Source: Bacillota bacterium
GTDB lineage: Bacteria > Bacillota > Clostridia > Tissierellales > Sedimentibacteraceae
DNA: 22,291 nucleotides
NCBI GenBank assembly: GCA_023425285.1
Contig: JAFACY010000199.1
Span: forward strand, 1-22,291
Direction: 5' to 3'
A program made the translations under genes and the position numbers. Positions 21,618 to 22,291 of the stretch are shown in pieces; the first letter of the stretch is position 1; the number at the start of each line of letters is the position of its first letter. The notes beneath the pieces are model-generated. The model was given only the letters and a program-made list of their open reading frames with translations, had not been told where the DNA came from and ran no database searches.

Positions 21618-22291
21618 TTAATTTAGAGATTTGATCATAATAAGACAGGGGTTTTCATCGTCCCACATCTCGGTCAATGTAACAAGAGATTCAAATCCAA
21701 CTTTTTTATAAAATTCTCTTATCATAGCATATGGCTTATAATTGACCATATCACTCAAAGTTTTAACAATAACATATTTACATCCGTTTTGTATTAGATA
21801 TGCTTCTGCCGAGTTGTATAATACTTTTCCAATGCCGCCACGCTGATATCCGGGAAGTACACCGCACACATATATATCACCCGTATGTCCGTAATGTATT
21901 TTGACGGATAAAAATCCAATGCATCTATTTTCTTTGTTTAGTGCCGCCCAATATGGTAATTCCTTGACAGTATTAGCATATTCATCAAGGGCTTGTTCAT
22001 TACCGAACCATTCAGGGAGCTTTTTAAGTACTTCTCTTGTATAGACAGACTTTGTATCACTATCTTTTATTTCATCAATAGTAATTTCATCCGATCTGAA
22101 GCTTTCAAGATTTTTATTATCCACATTATCTTTAACAAAATAAATGTACCTCATCATATTTTCATCTTCTTCATTGTTGTAAGTATAATTAAAAAATATT
22201 GCTACTTCTGAGGCTAATAATCTGAATAGCTCACAAGCTGTAAAAACAGATGCCCAGATATTGTTATAATCACTGTCAGAATATGTATGTG
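21618..22291 (-). CDS. ANT(6)-like nucleotidyltransferase C-terminus fused in frame to a GNAT acetyltransferase (5' end outside window)
   Basis: The frame is open from the right edge to TAA at 21618-21620, giving 223 complete residues. The first ~50 read TYSDSDYNNIWASVF, TACELFRLLASEVA and NMMRYIYFVKDN, closely resembling the C-terminal helical part of streptomycin 6-adenylyltransferases (AadE/AadK, ANT(6)). From about residue 68 (EITIDEIKDSD) the sequence changes to a GNAT: KLPEWFG, then GDIYVCGVLPGYQRGGIG with the acetyl-CoA loop QRGGIG (149-154 of the visible fragment), then KTLSDMVNYKPYAMIREFYKKVGF and the terminal MWDDENPCLIMIKSLN. A GNAT-only start at ATG 22155-22157 is possible, but no SD precedes it, unlike every other gene here. 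The fused product would add adenylyl and acetyl groups to different or the same drug. Full architecture needs sequence beyond the edge. Confidence 0.78.
   Translation of the reverse strand, partial: HTYSDSDYNNIWASVFTACELFRLLASEVAIFFNYTYNNEEDENMMRYIYFVKDNVDNKNLESFRSDEITIDEIKDSDTKSVYTREVLKKLPEWFGNEQALDEYANTVKELPYWAALNKENRCIGFLSVKIHYGHTGDIYVCGVLPGYQRGGIGKVLYNSAEAYLIQNGCKYVIVKTLSDMVNYKPYAMIREFYKKVGFESLVTLTEMWDDENPCLIMIKSLN

Noticed and set aside
4859..22157. Integron-type attC sites between the genes
   Set aside because: I compared the gaps by eye. They share only the SD, not a repeated imperfect palindrome with core sites, and no integrase gene is visible.
1..22291. Transposon or insertion-sequence ends, CRISPR, tRNA or rRNA genes
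   Set aside because: No transposase-like frame, terminal inverted repeats, regularly spaced repeats or tRNA-like cloverleaf sequence was found on either strand.

Overview
The sequence is AT-rich, uses strong Shine-Dalgarno (SD) sequences of the AGGAGG type throughout, and accepts TTG and GTG starts. The families present (EFR1 ferredoxin, TIGR04076, DUF3781, DUF3788, DUF6485, DUF3795, DUF1697) are typical of gut-type Clostridia, so I infer a low-GC Firmicute, possibly Lachnospiraceae-like. No core chromosomal marker fixes the genus. No tRNA, rRNA, CRISPR array, transposase, integrase or origin was found.

Every gene I can support lies on the minus strand, so transcription runs from the right edge to the left. 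The layout in that direction is as follows. (i) 22291-18256: a resistance/detoxification-flavoured stretch with an in-frame fusion of an ANT(6)-like nucleotidyltransferase tail to a GNAT acetyltransferase (cut by the window edge), a divergent peptide deformylase, a Nudix hydrolase, an APH-family phosphotransferase, an EFR1 flavodoxin-ferredoxin and a GNAT. (ii) 18236-15888: a small DUF7662-like gene, a transcarbamylase-like gene, a NIF3-insert-like gene, a YbhB/PEBP gene, then a decayed second copy of the DUF7662-like gene. Two 178-bp direct repeats therefore flank a three-gene segment that also holds the scar of a lost GNAT. (iii) 15847-5342: a long run of small, functionally unrelated single genes: two Cys-rich DUFs, GNATs, DUF1801, nitrilase, short pyrophosphatase-like, PhnP-like MBL hydrolase, an unknown protein, EEP hydrolase, TmrB-like kinase, DUF1697, orphan radical SAM, VOC, TIGR04076, HAD, DUF3781, DUF3788 and a FlaR-like kinase. 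(iv) 5317-1: a GNAT, a two-subunit ABC exporter, a membrane-anchored exported protein, and a DJ-1/PfpI protein cut by the left edge.

Apart from the ABC pair with its neighbour, the genes form no recognisable pathway. They look like an accumulation of independent small-molecule-modifying and stress genes, each with its own SD, packed a few to about a hundred bases apart with no convincing terminators and almost no promoters. Several of the wider gaps contain short 3'-tail-like reading frames, one clearly from a GNAT. That fits repeated insertion and deletion of single genes in a co-directional array. The strongest new observations are the ANT(6)-GNAT fusion and the duplicated, decaying DUF7662-like gene flanking a three-gene module.
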